This document shows, piece after piece, positions 47,396-53,633 of a DNA stretch of 64,000 nt; position 1 is the first letter of the stretch; each line of letters starts with the position of its first letter. The position numbers and the translations under genes are program-made. A model generated the notes under the pieces. That model was not told the origin of the DNA. It made no database searches and saw nothing but the letters and a program-made list of their open reading frames with translations. This DNA comes from Tenacibaculum sp. MAR_2009_124 (GTDB taxonomy: Bacteria > Bacteroidota > Bacteroidia > Flavobacteriales > Flavobacteriaceae), in assembly GCF_900105455.1 (NCBI RefSeq), contig NZ_FNSF01000003.1, forward strand, positions 124,001-188,000, read 5' to 3'.

Positions 47396-47449
47396 AAAAC
47401 CTTCAAGTAAAGTTGCACATAAAACACTAATACATTACTGCAAGGTTTT
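47396..47449 (-). ncRNA. 54-nt hairpin at the head of the permuted cluster
   Basis: AAAACCTT pairs with AAGGTTTT (8 bp), with a further AGTAA/TTACT helix inside. It lies upstream of P1 in the leftward transcript. No tRNA features; function unknown. Confidence 0.35.
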
Positions 47450-47588
47450 ATACAATGGTGCTATACAGAAACACGCAACAAGACTCGCTTGATATTTTAA
47501 CTTCATTATAAATGATGACTTTTTCTTTTACTTTGTTTTTCTTTTGCAATCCTCCCGCTTTTAACGGCGTTCTTTTTCAATTACATTA

Positions 47589-47625
47589 CAAATATTTCAT
47601 ACTATTACGCAGTGTTTTTGCGCAA
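47589..47625 (-). promoter_or_regulatory. Promoter/operator module, copy A
   Basis: Leftward -7 box AATATTTG (47589-47598 region) and, just upstream, inverted repeat TTGCGCAA...TGCGTAA (47605-47625). Nearly identical to the module at 52903-52939 over about 55 bases. It would drive the permuted tRNA cluster and slipin. Confidence 0.55.
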
Positions 47626-47723
47626 CTATAAATTCTTTATTTTTTATATCAGCTCAAGTGAAATCATGCGTTATCAAACAACATAATTTTGTATCGAGAA
47701 GATTTTAAATTCCAATTATTAAC

Positions 47724-47778
47724 TTGTTCTCAATACAATTTTTACTCCGTTCCATTCCATAAAAACCACTCGAACTGA
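47724..47778. repeat. REP-like dispersed palindrome, copy 1
   Basis: TTGTTCTCAATACAATTTTT ... CACTCGAACTGA, diverged copy of the repeats at 53573-53626 and 55534-55587; its ends are partly complementary. Confidence 0.65.
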
Positions 47779-47806
47779 TAGTGAATCCTTGGCTATCGCC
47801 CTGCGA

Positions 47807-48283
47807 TTAAACAACCTTATCTGCACAAGAAGAACTTGCAAAGGCATGTGGCTTTGCTTTAAATTCAAACCCCATTCCTAAAATGTAACCCATAGCATCT
47901 TTTAAAGCCACATTCGATTGAAACTTAGGGTCTGTGTTAATATCCGCATGTACTTCCAATCCTACATTATAGCCATCAAGTAAATCACATATTGCATACG
48001 CCACTTCCACAGACATCGTTACTTCCTTTAGCATACGCTCTTTAAGAGATACCTTTTTGGGTCCTTTATGATTTCTAATAAACATAAAACCTCCTTTTCC
48101 TTCTCTTAAAACAACAATTGCTGTTGCATACTCTACATACGATTTGTAAGCCTGAGAATCAGAACCCACACAAACTTTTAAACGATATCCTTCTTTTTGT
48201 TCTTTAGAGATGGCTTTTTCTAGCACCTCAACAATAGAACCTTCGAATACTTTTCCACTAAAATTTCTCCATTTTTGTTCCAC
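47807..48283 (-). CDS. YkuK/DUF458-type RNase H-fold protein
   Basis: 158 residues. KVCVGSDSQAYKSYVEYATAI with a conserved Asp at the first strand, then GLEVHADINTDPKFQSN and YILGMGFEFKAKPHAFASS, the pattern of the YkuK (DUF458) family with a predicted RNase H-like fold. Likely an RNA-acting enzyme, unproven. It starts 30 bases after the tRNA-His-like gene, so tRNAs and this gene are probably cut from one transcript. Confidence 0.78.
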   Translation of the reverse strand: MEQKWRNFSGKVFEGSIVEVLEKAISKEQKEGYRLKVCVGSDSQAYKSYVEYATAIVVLREGKGGFMFIRNHKGPKKVSLKERMLKEVTMSVEVAYAICDLLDGYNVGLEVHADINTDPKFQSNVALKDAMGYILGMGFEFKAKPHAFASSSCADKVV

Positions 48284-48313
48284 AATTTCTACTTTTTTTC
48301 ATTTACTTTTTTT

Positions 48314-48386
48314 GGGTGACTTCGGGATTCGAACCCTGTTCTTCTCAACCACAACGAGACGTTTTACCAAATAAACTAAAGCCACC
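48314..48386 (-). tRNA. tRNA-His(GUG)-like gene
   Basis: Acceptor GGTGGCT/AGTCACC (7 bp, one G-T), D arm GTTT-ATTTGGT-AAAAC, anticodon arm TCTCG-TTGTGGT-TGAGA with anticodon GTG, and discriminator C as in tRNA-His. The T stem is weakened (CAGGG against CCCGA, 3 of 5 pairs). The D arm is unusually AT-rich. Conventional order. Confidence 0.65.
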
Positions 48387-48391
48387 ATATG

Positions 48392-48463
48392 TAAACCTGA
48401 TAGGATTTGAACCATACAACAAGAGTCAAAGTCTTGTATGCTAACCATTACATCACAGGTTTA
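48392..48463 (-). tRNA. tRNA-Gln(UUG)-like gene with broken T stem
   Basis: Acceptor TAAACCT/AGGTTTA (7 bp), D-loop with GG, anticodon arm ACAAGA-CTTTGAC-TCTTGT (anticodon TTG). The T loop TTCAAAT is present but TATGG and CCTAT give only two pairs. The anticodon arm is longer than normal and perfect. Conventional order. Confidence 0.6.
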
Positions 48464-48467
48464 ATTG

Positions 48468-48703
48468 TACAGGAAGAGAGACTCGAACTCTCAAGATTCT
48501 GATTACAATACCATTTCCAACTTAATATTACTCATGAAAAATTGATCTTTTCCGTTTACACTTCAAAATAAAAAGAAGTTATAACTGAGGCTATGCCTTA
48601 ATTTTCTTTTTTGTCTAAACAAAAAATATCTGCTTTTTATTTGTGGAATATTAAATCAGAACTGGTATAAGTCAGACGCGTATACCATTTCCGCAATTCC
48701 TGC
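48468..48703 (-). tRNA. tRNA-Thr(UGU)-like gene split by a 162-nt anticodon-loop intron
   Basis: Exon 1 (48670-48703): acceptor GCAGGAA, D arm GCGGAAATGGTATACGC, TCTGA, CT. Exon 2 (48469-48507): TGTAA, TCAGA, ATCTT, T arm GAGAG-TTCGAGT-CTCTC, acceptor TTCCTGT. Acceptor (7 bp) and anticodon stem (5 bp) pair across the gap; joined exons give 73 nt and loop CUUGUAA. The intron (48508-48669) begins TATACCA and ends TGGTAT, so an ATACCA/TGGTAT helix brings the junctions together. Other cut sites within that helix are possible. Confidence 0.62.
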
Positions 48704-48709
48704 AATTGT

Positions 48710-48781
48710 TGAGGCGTTGGGATTCGAACCCAAGACTCCCGTGTTAAAAGCACGGTACTCTACCAGCTGAGTTATACCTTA
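48710..48781 (-). tRNA. tRNA-Lys(UUU)-like gene with damaged acceptor stem
   Basis: Anticodon arm CCGTG-CTTTTAA-CACGG (anticodon TTT), D arm ACTC/GAGT, T arm TTGGG/CCCAA are all intact. The acceptor strands TAAGGTA and CGCCTCA form only about five of seven pairs. Conventional order. Confidence 0.62.
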
Positions 48782-48921
48782 ATTTAAAGACTCAGAACAG
48801 TACAATTCTTTTTACAACCATGCGATTTGTATTATCCCAAGTCTTTAAACACACTCCTTTCTAGTTTTAGTCTGGGAAGCAGGATTAGTTCATTGTTCTT
48901 TTTTATTTCCATTTCGGTGTT

Positions 48922-48992
48922 CATGAATACTTCGTATTTCGAACCTACAACCTTTCCGATATACGGAATAAACAACCAATCGCTATCTTCCC
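48922..48992 (-). pseudogene. Degenerate tRNA-like remnant
   Basis: Leftward: a D-arm-like GATTGGTTG, hairpin TTCCG-TATAT-CGGAA in the anticodon position, and TAGGTTCGAAA resembling a T loop, but no matching T or acceptor stem. It falls in the array at the spacing expected for a tRNA between the Asp and Lys units. Confidence 0.35.
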
Positions 48993-49012
48993 TGTTTTAT
49001 AATCAACTTTGC

Positions 49013-49071
49013 AATTATCAGTTGCCGTCAATAATTGACCATCAACAATTGTTTATTGATTATATATTAGC
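49013..49071. repeat. Array spacer repeat, copy 1
   Basis: CAATTATCAGT ... ATTGACCAT ... TTATTGA, similar to 49153-49223. AT-rich, partly self-complementary, next to the tRNA-Asp-like gene. Confidence 0.45.
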
Positions 49072-49142
49072 GGTTCATACGAGAATCGAACTCGTATCTC
49101 CCGAGAGACAGTCGGGAAGGATAACCATTACCCCAATGAACC
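49071..49142 (-). tRNA. tRNA-Asp(GUC)-like gene
   Basis: Acceptor GGTTCAT/ATGAACC (7 bp), D arm with GG, anticodon arm TCCCGA-CTGTCTC-TCGGGA (anticodon GTC), T arm ACGAG-TTCGATT-CTCGT (5 bp), discriminator G as in tRNA-Asp. All helices intact; the body differs from ordinary bacterial tRNA-Asp as I know it. CCA is not encoded. Confidence 0.75.
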
Positions 49143-49152
49143 TTTTTCAGTT

Positions 49153-49223
49153 TTACAATGATCAATTATCAGTGTTCATTATTTATTGACCATTGTTCAC
49201 TAATAATTGAATAATGATCATTG
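49153..49223. repeat. Array spacer repeat, copy 2, with inverted ends
   Basis: CAATTATCAGT ... ATTGACCAT ... AATTGA as in copy 1, enclosed by CAATGATCA and TGATCATTG. Between the Asp and Cys units. Confidence 0.45.
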
Positions 49224-49296
49224 AGACAAGGATGAGGATCGAACTCATAAAAAACGGAGTTGCAGTCCGCCGCCTTAACCATTCAGCCACCTTGTC
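49224..49296 (-). tRNA. tRNA-Cys(GCA) gene
   Basis: Acceptor GACAAGG/CCTTGTC (7 bp), D arm GCTGAATGGTTAAGGC, anticodon arm GCGGA-CTGCAAC-TCCGT (anticodon GCA), variable TTTTT, T arm ATGAG-TTCGATC-CTCAT. All helices form; closest of the array to a normal tRNA. It follows the small-peptide gene and its terminator leftward. Confidence 0.82.
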
Positions 49297-49386
49297 CTTT
49301 TTGTACGTAAAAGAATCATCTCTTACAATGACGATTTAAATCAAGTGAGTTAGCAATCTTCCCAATATTTCCATAACTCATAGCAT

Positions 49387-49418
49387 AAAAAAAAGCATCT
49401 CTTGTAAGGAGATGCTTT
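49387..49418 (-). terminator. Terminator after the 43-residue peptide gene
   Basis: AAAGCATCTC, loop CTTACAA, GAGATGCTTT in the leftward sense, followed by T8. It separates the small gene from the tRNA-Cys gene. Confidence 0.8.
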
Positions 49419-49440
49419 GTATCTTTCATAAGAATATATA

Positions 49441-49572
49441 TTAATTTATATTCTCATAATCTATCTCCTTTTTATTAATGAATTGCGTACAATCTCCACA
49501 GAAAAGCAGCTCCTCTTTCGGCGAACTAAATTCTAAATAATATGCTATACTATGTTGTTTATACGATTTCAT
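49441..49572 (-). CDS. 43-residue small protein with CxxC
   Basis: ATG at 49572, stop 49441-49443. It has its own -7 box at 49615-49622 and a terminator 22 bases after the stop, so it is a free-standing transcript. The peptide begins MKSYKQHSIAYYLEFSS and contains LLFCGDCTQF, a Cys-x-x-Cys pair that may bind zinc. No family recognised. It opens the tRNA-Cys to tRNA-His part of the island. Confidence 0.55.
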   Translation of the reverse strand: MKSYKQHSIAYYLEFSSPKEELLFCGDCTQFINKKEIDYENIN

Positions 49573-49614
49573 TATTTTACTATTTTAATAATTCTTTGTT
49601 TCTTTTTGACGATG

Positions 49615-49645
49615 CAAATATGAAATGTATTTTTTAATTACGCAA
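49615..49645 (-). promoter_or_regulatory. Promoter of the small peptide/tRNA transcript
   Basis: Leftward CATATTTGCATCG (-7 region), identical over 13 bases to the rtcB-operon promoter at 58042. A half-operator TTGCGTAA lies at 49638-49645. Confidence 0.5.
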
Positions 49646-49907
49646 GAAAAATTTTAATTTATTTTACTGATTAACAGGTGTTTAATTTAAATACTAGACA
49701 ATAAAATTCCTATCCGTTATCTCACGGATTTAGTTCCTATTTACAAAAGTCTGTCTCTCAATTGCTTTCAGTTTTTATTGTTTTATTTCTAATTAACCTC
49801 TACTAACATTTTTCTATTTTATTTAACTATCTCGATGTACGTATACCAACGAGTTATATCTTTTGAAACAATCGCCGAGATTCATTATCTGGCCATGATT
49901 TTGCGAT

Positions 49908-49935
49908 AAAAAAAGCGTCCTAAACAATTAGGACG
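49908..49935 (-). terminator. Terminator of the exonuclease gene
   Basis: CGTCCTAA, loop TTGT, TTAGGACG, then C and T7 in the leftward sense. Confidence 0.82.
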
Positions 49936-49973
49936 ATCGTATTACTATCATTCATTTGATTATTTTACATACG

Positions 49974-50528
49974 TTAAGCTTCCTTTTTATTTTTGAGGCT
50001 CCAATCTAAAATTTTCGCAATATTCCTTGCATCATCTATCCCACGGTGGTGAGTTCCTTCTAATTCAAAATTTAGAATATGCAATGCTCCATTCATTCCT
50101 ACTTTCTTAGAAAGTCCTTTTACTTCGGAAAAGAGTACTTTAACATTGATATGTTCTTGAGACATGGGATACTCAACATTCCTGATTTTACATTGCTTCT
50201 TTAGCATATTCAAGTCATAATACCCATAACTAGCCCATACATATTCCTTTGGATTGTATTCATTTCTCAATTGATTACATGCTTCTAAAAAAGAAACTCC
50301 TTCTTTATCTAAAAGCTCCTGTGTTATTGTAGTAAGTTCTGTACAAAACGGACTTACTTCAGATCGTTCTGGTTTGATTAATATTCCTTTATTTTTAGAT
50401 ATTTCACCAGACTCCGTATTTAACACACAAATACCAATTTCTATGATTTCATTTACTTGTCCGGATGGAATTTTCCCATCCCAACAAGTAGCTTCTAAGT
50501 CTATAATTATTATTTTATTCTTATTCAT
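49974..50528 (-). CDS. Eri1-like 3'-5' exonuclease (DEDDh)
   Basis: 184 residues. DEDDh motifs: IIIDLEATCW (Asp, Glu), ASYGYYDLNML (Asp), HHRGIDDARN (His, Asp). SPFCTELTTIT is typical of the Eri1/KapD branch, which trims RNA 3' ends. It follows the TerD-like gene by 6 bases. In this island it could trim tRNA-like precursors or damaged RNA ends before RtcB ligation; that is inference. Confidence 0.87.
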   Translation of the reverse strand: MNKNKIIIIDLEATCWDGKIPSGQVNEIIEIGICVLNTESGEISKNKGILIKPERSEVSPFCTELTTITQELLDKEGVSFLEACNQLRNEYNPKEYVWASYGYYDLNMLKKQCKIRNVEYPMSQEHINVKVLFSEVKGLSKKVGMNGALHILNFELEGTHHRGIDDARNIAKILDWSLKNKKEA

Positions 50529-50534
50529 TTTTTT

Positions 50535-52331
50535 CTATTCAAAAAGTTTAATAAAACTATCTTTTTCAAGTACATCTAAAGAAAAATCATGAGTAGCTTC
50601 TTCTTTATTTGTTACTATTTCTGCTCCCAACATTTCAACAATCATTTTAAATGATAATGGATTTTTCCATTGTTGATATAATGCTTTTGTAGCCAAATTT
50701 GACACCTCTGAATTTCCTGAAACTCGCGCATGTCCAGCTCCAAAATTCAACAATACAAACGATTGTTTTTCTTCTCCTTTCATTGGAATACCCAAAACCT
50801 TTTGTTTCTTGCTTTCTGGTAATAACATTCCCAAAACAGTTTGATGCTGTACAGAACTACATTTTATTTCAGCAAATAACTCATTAGGATCCATCATGTA
50901 ATTTTTATTGATGTTACTTCCTTTACCAATTACAATTTTATATTCACAATCTACCTTTCCTGAATATACATTGCTATTCACAAATGTTGGAGCGTTTAAA
51001 CCATTCGCTGCATATAAATACTCCACTGCTCCTTTTGGTGCAGATGTGATATCACCAGAATATAATAGGCTTCCATTATTTTGCTTGTAGCTTGCATCCC
51101 AACCAACTTTTCCTCCAATGTTTAAACCAGATAAATCCAAATCGCTCGCTCCCCATTCGTTTTTCCAATAAATACCTACGGCTAATTTCTCTCCGAAAAA
51201 CTTTGTTCCCGTTGGAATGTTTCCAACATTCATTTTCTCAGAAGTAGGTAACGCGTACTCAACATCCGCTGGTATGTAAATTTTAGTATCTTCCAAATTG
51301 AATTTTGTTTTCATATAGCTCAAGATAAAATCGTAATTCATCTCACTTGCATACGAAATAGCACCTGGCTTAACCCACGATTTTCCGTTTCTTACTCTAT
51401 ACAAAAAGGTATCTTGTCCATTTTTTCTGATATAGCAAGCACTCAACGCTTTGAATAAAGCAAAAGGAGTTGCGTTATCTAACCAATGAATATCATTTTC
51501 AGTTAATAAAGAAAATGTTACTTCATTTAATGGATTTGAAACCATTGGCTTATGAAACTTTTTCGACAGCTTACTTATTTTATTGATTGTTTTTGGTGCT
51601 CTATTTTTATAGGCTAAAAACAAAGGCTTAAATCGATTGAAAATTTCAGCTAGCTTTTCTAATCCATATTTATTGAATGCCATTGAAGGATTATACGAGC
51701 TATTTTTTATCGCTTCAATTAACTCTTCATTTTTAATAAGCAATGTTGAATCGGTTGTTCTATAAATAATGTATCGGAAAAACTCCACAACATTTTCTGG
51801 ATATACATGATACAAATCTGCTATTTTAACAACAGCTTCTTTATTTCTGATGTTTTCTTTCCCCGTAAACTCATACTCCAATTCATCTACCAATATTGAT
51901 AATAAATCATTTATTGTTTCTTCTTTTAAAGCAATTCCCGATTGAAGTAATGACATACATTTTTGAGTCATTTCTTCTTTGGTATATGCTTTAATAACTT
52001 TGTATATTAACTTTACTTCTGGAATATCAACAACTTCTGAAGGAATGTAAATTTCGCTTGTAAAATTACTTCCGTAAGTTGATATATAATGTTGAATTTG
52101 ATCAACATACAATTCAACTCTAGAACTAGACTTAATTTTGTTCCATGATTTATGGAAGGTTTTGTTTAAGTCGTTTCCAGTTAATCGTTCTTTTTCGTAG
52201 TATGTTGTAATAGTATCTTTAGCCCATAAAGCATTCTTTTCGATAATAAATCCACCTGTTGACACATAAGGATTTTCATTTGATACCGTTTTTTTTGCTA
52301 TTACCGCGTTAAACAATTTTAATGTTCTCAT
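50535..52331 (-). CDS. Large protein with helical N-terminus and TerD-like C-terminal region
   Basis: 598 residues. Residues ~1-330 are alpha-helical without recognised motif (LIYKVIKAYTKEEMTQKCMS; KISKLSKKFHKPMVS). Residues ~375-590 look like a TerD-type beta-sandwich: WGASDLDLSGLNIGGKVGWD, LLYSGDITSAPKGAVEYLY. The helical part could be a Ro60/TROVE-like RNA-binding array, as found in RNA-repair loci, but I cannot show it. It lies directly downstream of three tRNA-like units, 96 bases from the last. Confidence 0.6.
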   Translation of the reverse strand: MRTLKLFNAVIAKKTVSNENPYVSTGGFIIEKNALWAKDTITTYYEKERLTGNDLNKTFHKSWNKIKSSSRVELYVDQIQHYISTYGSNFTSEIYIPSEVVDIPEVKLIYKVIKAYTKEEMTQKCMSLLQSGIALKEETINDLLSILVDELEYEFTGKENIRNKEAVVKIADLYHVYPENVVEFFRYIIYRTTDSTLLIKNEELIEAIKNSSYNPSMAFNKYGLEKLAEIFNRFKPLFLAYKNRAPKTINKISKLSKKFHKPMVSNPLNEVTFSLLTENDIHWLDNATPFALFKALSACYIRKNGQDTFLYRVRNGKSWVKPGAISYASEMNYDFILSYMKTKFNLEDTKIYIPADVEYALPTSEKMNVGNIPTGTKFFGEKLAVGIYWKNEWGASDLDLSGLNIGGKVGWDASYKQNNGSLLYSGDITSAPKGAVEYLYAANGLNAPTFVNSNVYSGKVDCEYKIVIGKGSNINKNYMMDPNELFAEIKCSSVQHQTVLGMLLPESKKQKVLGIPMKGEEKQSFVLLNFGAGHARVSGNSEVSNLATKALYQQWKNPLSFKMIVEMLGAEIVTNKEEATHDFSLDVLEKDSFIKLFE

Positions 52332-52426
52332 TTTTCATATTTTTTAATAAGTGAGGCGTATTTTTCAAATTGTATAGGAACACCTTTTACCTATTTGTTT
52401 TAAAAAAGACGAAGAGTAAAAATGAC

Positions 52427-52452
52427 CAAACATGCCCCGGAGTCGAACCGGA
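52427..52452 (-). pseudogene. tRNA 3' fragment (T arm and acceptor 3' strand)
   Basis: Leftward T arm TCCGG-TTCGACT-CCGGG then GCATGTT. No matching acceptor 5' strand or D arm found nearby. It is preceded by one complete and one partial 35-nt insert element. Confidence 0.45.
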
Positions 52453-52455
52453 TTA

Positions 52456-52490
52456 ATAGGAACTCTTTTTGTCTTTTCCTGACGGAAAGT
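52456..52490 (-). repeat. 35-nt structured insert element, copy 3
   Basis: Starts ACTTTCCGTC, ends AAGAGTTCCTAT. Outer arms ACTTT/AAGAGT, inner helix GTC/GAC around a GAAAA loop. Same length as copies 1 and 2 but diverged, with compensating changes in the inner helix. Confidence 0.6.
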
Positions 52491-52508
52491 AATTTCTGTG
52501 AATGAATT

Positions 52509-52543
52509 ATAGGAACTTTCTTTGTCAGTATTTTTCGTGACTC
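52509..52543 (-). repeat. 35-nt insert element, partial copy 4
   Basis: Retains GTC ... GAC, GAAAA and the ending AAAGTTCCTAT. The 5' arm is replaced by the acceptor end of the neighbouring tRNA-like gene. Confidence 0.45.
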
Positions 52544-52658
52544 AGACAGGACTCGAACCTGCAACCTCCGGACCCCGAAGTCTTTTTATAGGAACTATTG
52601 TTGCCTTTTCATAGCGAATAGTAGATATCGGCGCTCTATCCATTTGAGCTACTGAGTC
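52539..52658 (-). tRNA. tRNA-like gene with 35-nt insert in the anticodon arm (T2)
   Basis: Acceptor GACTCAG/CTGAGTC (7 bp), D arm GCTCAAATGGATAGAGC, T arm GCAGG-TTCGAGT-CCTGT. The anticodon arm is opened by about 46 bases holding the insert (52588-52622). CCGA-TA-TCT pairs with AGA-CT-TCGG across the insert; alternatively CCGAT pairs weakly with TCCGG, which would give anticodon CGG. The residue type is uncertain. Confidence 0.6.
52588..52622 (-). repeat. 35-nt structured insert element, copy 2
   Basis: Starts ACTATTCGCTATGAAAAG, ends AATAGTTCCTAT; 34 of 35 bases identical to copy 1. ACTATT/AATAGT outer helix, GC/GC inner pairs. Confidence 0.7.
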
Positions 52659-52711
52659 TGTTTAAACCAATGGAAAGTATTTTAGTTAAAAAAAATCTTT
52701 ATTGGTTTAGA

Positions 52712-52825
52712 AGTTCGGGCAGGAATCGAACCTGCGACACACAGTTTTTATTTTCATAGGAACTATTGTTGCTTTTTCATAGCGAATAGTGTTGTCTGTT
52801 GCTCTAACCACTGAGCTACCGAACT
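52712..52825 (-). tRNA. tRNA-like gene with 35-nt insert in the anticodon loop (T1)
   Basis: Acceptor AGTTCGG/CCGAACT (7 bp), D arm GCTCAGTGGTTAGAGC, T arm GCAGG-TTCGATT-CCTGC, variable GTGTC. The anticodon stem is ACAG/CTGT with about 52 bases between the strands, holding the insert at 52756-52790. The anticodon is not identifiable and U33 is absent in the unspliced reading. Confidence 0.62.
52756..52790 (-). repeat. 35-nt structured insert element, copy 1
   Basis: Starts ACTATTCGCTATGAAAAA, ends AATAGTTCCTAT; 6-bp outer helix, short inner helix, GAAAA in the loop and a conserved AGTTCCTAT 3' end. Confidence 0.7.
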
Positions 52826-52852
52826 TTTACATTTCAATGAACTTTTTTAAGT

Positions 52853-52882
52853 GCCTCACCACAATCTTTGTTATGATGAGGC
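52853..52882 (-). other. Leader hairpin between promoter and T1
   Basis: GCCTCA (52853-52858) and TGAGGC (52877-52882) form a 6-bp stem. A run of T follows on the + strand. It lies in the leader of the T1-T2 transcript. Confidence 0.4.
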
Positions 52883-52902
52883 CTTTTTTTTCAATTACAA
52901 TG

Positions 52903-52939
52903 CAAATATTTCACACTATTACGCAATGTTTTTGCGTAA
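52903..52939 (-). promoter_or_regulatory. Promoter/operator module, copy B
   Basis: Leftward -7 box AATATTTG (52903-52910), and a perfect palindrome TTACGCAA-N5-TTGCGTAA (52919-52939) over the -33 region. Shares about 55 bases with copy A at 47589-47625. It should drive T1, T2, the TerD-like gene and the exonuclease. Confidence 0.6.
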
Positions 52940-52949
52940 CTAAAAATAT

Positions 52950-53477
52950 TTACTTCTTTTTTTTCTTTTTACACTTTTTTGACTTTTCTTTTTTCTTTTT
53001 CGGAATCTTCCCCTTTATACGTTCTTCCTCTTTTTCAACACAATACAAATAATCACTATTATATGTTTGTATTCTAGCCTTTTTCAGTATTGCCAGAGCT
53101 TTCTTGTACTTTTTCTTTTGCTCAAATAGATTTGCTTTAGCTACATATAAAACAGCCTTATCAGATCCTTTTACTGTTAATGCAAAATCAATTAAGCGTT
53201 TCGCTTCTTCCAAATCTTCATTACATAATAACGTATGTATGTAATGTGGATAAATTTCAATGGCATTCACATTTTCAGCCAATGCCTCTTGATAAATACT
53301 TTTCGCTTTTTCATAGTCTTTAAGTATTTCTGCTTGAATTCGTCCTGATAGTAATAAAGCCGTGCTATTCTTATCGTCATAAGACAATGCATAGTTTAAT
53401 GCTTCAACTGTTTCTTCTAAATCATATGGATATGCATCCAATGCCTTGAAAATATAATTGTTTACTAATGTTGCCAT
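52950..53477 (-). CDS. TPR-repeat protein with Lys-rich tail
   Basis: 175 residues. Tandem helical repeats (LEETVEALNYALSYDDKNST; LLLSGRIQAEILKDYEKAKS; AIEIYPHYIHTLLCNEDLEE) of TPR type, then a very basic tail (KGKIPKKKKEKSKKCKKKKKK) that could bind RNA. Cytosolic. It ends 11 bases before operator copy B, so the next transcript starts right after it. Probably the last gene of the rtcB-prfH transcript. Confidence 0.75.
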   Translation of the reverse strand: MATLVNNYIFKALDAYPYDLEETVEALNYALSYDDKNSTALLLSGRIQAEILKDYEKAKSIYQEALAENVNAIEIYPHYIHTLLCNEDLEEAKRLIDFALTVKGSDKAVLYVAKANLFEQKKKYKKALAILKKARIQTYNSDYLYCVEKEEERIKGKIPKKKKEKSKKCKKKKKK

Positions 53478-53515
53478 TGTTCTTTTCTTTTGTTATTGAA
53501 CTTACTTTTTTGGAG

Positions 53516-53544
53516 ACCTCACAGGTTTTAAAAACCTGTGAGGT
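53516..53544. repeat. Palindromic dispersed repeat
   Basis: ACCTCACAGGTTTT and its complement AAAACCTGTGAGGT around one A. I know this palindrome type as frequent between genes in Flavobacteria. Confidence 0.65.
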
Positions 53545-53572
53545 TTGGAAAAGACTGTTCTTATTTTTTAGA

Positions 53573-53626
53573 CAGTTCTCGATACAATTTTTCTTCGTTT
53601 CTCTGTGAAAAATCACTCGAACTGAC
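53573..53626. repeat. REP-like dispersed palindrome, copy 2
   Basis: CAGTTCTCGATACAATTTTT ... AAAAATCACTCGAACTGAC. Ends can pair into an imperfect hairpin. Confidence 0.7.
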
Positions 53627-53633
53627 AATTCTT

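Larger units (their letters stand above)
49573..49973. other. Intergenic region with promoter and terminator
   Basis: 401 bases, no credible gene. Holds the promoter of the small peptide gene (right-hand part of the leftward reading) and the exonuclease terminator. On the + strand ATCCGT...ACGGAT followed by TTAGTTCCTAT (up to 49740) resembles the 35-nt insert motif. Confidence 0.5.

Noticed and set aside
48508..48669. A group I intron in the tRNA-Thr-like gene.
   Set aside because: Only 162 nt, and I could not find the P3-P7 core by eye; a model scan would be decisive.
48827..49189. A 120-codon + strand open frame.
   Set aside because: It runs antisense across the tRNA-Asp-like gene and spacer repeats, with low-complexity Phe/Ser/Ile-rich composition.
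52456..52790. AGTTCCTAT resembles the arm of the yeast FRT site.
   Set aside because: No 8-bp core with opposed arms and no recombinase gene; the match is a short coincidence within a conserved RNA structure.
53422..53628. A 68-codon leftward frame.
   Set aside because: It covers the REP-like repeat and palindrome and overlaps the start of the TPR gene in another frame.
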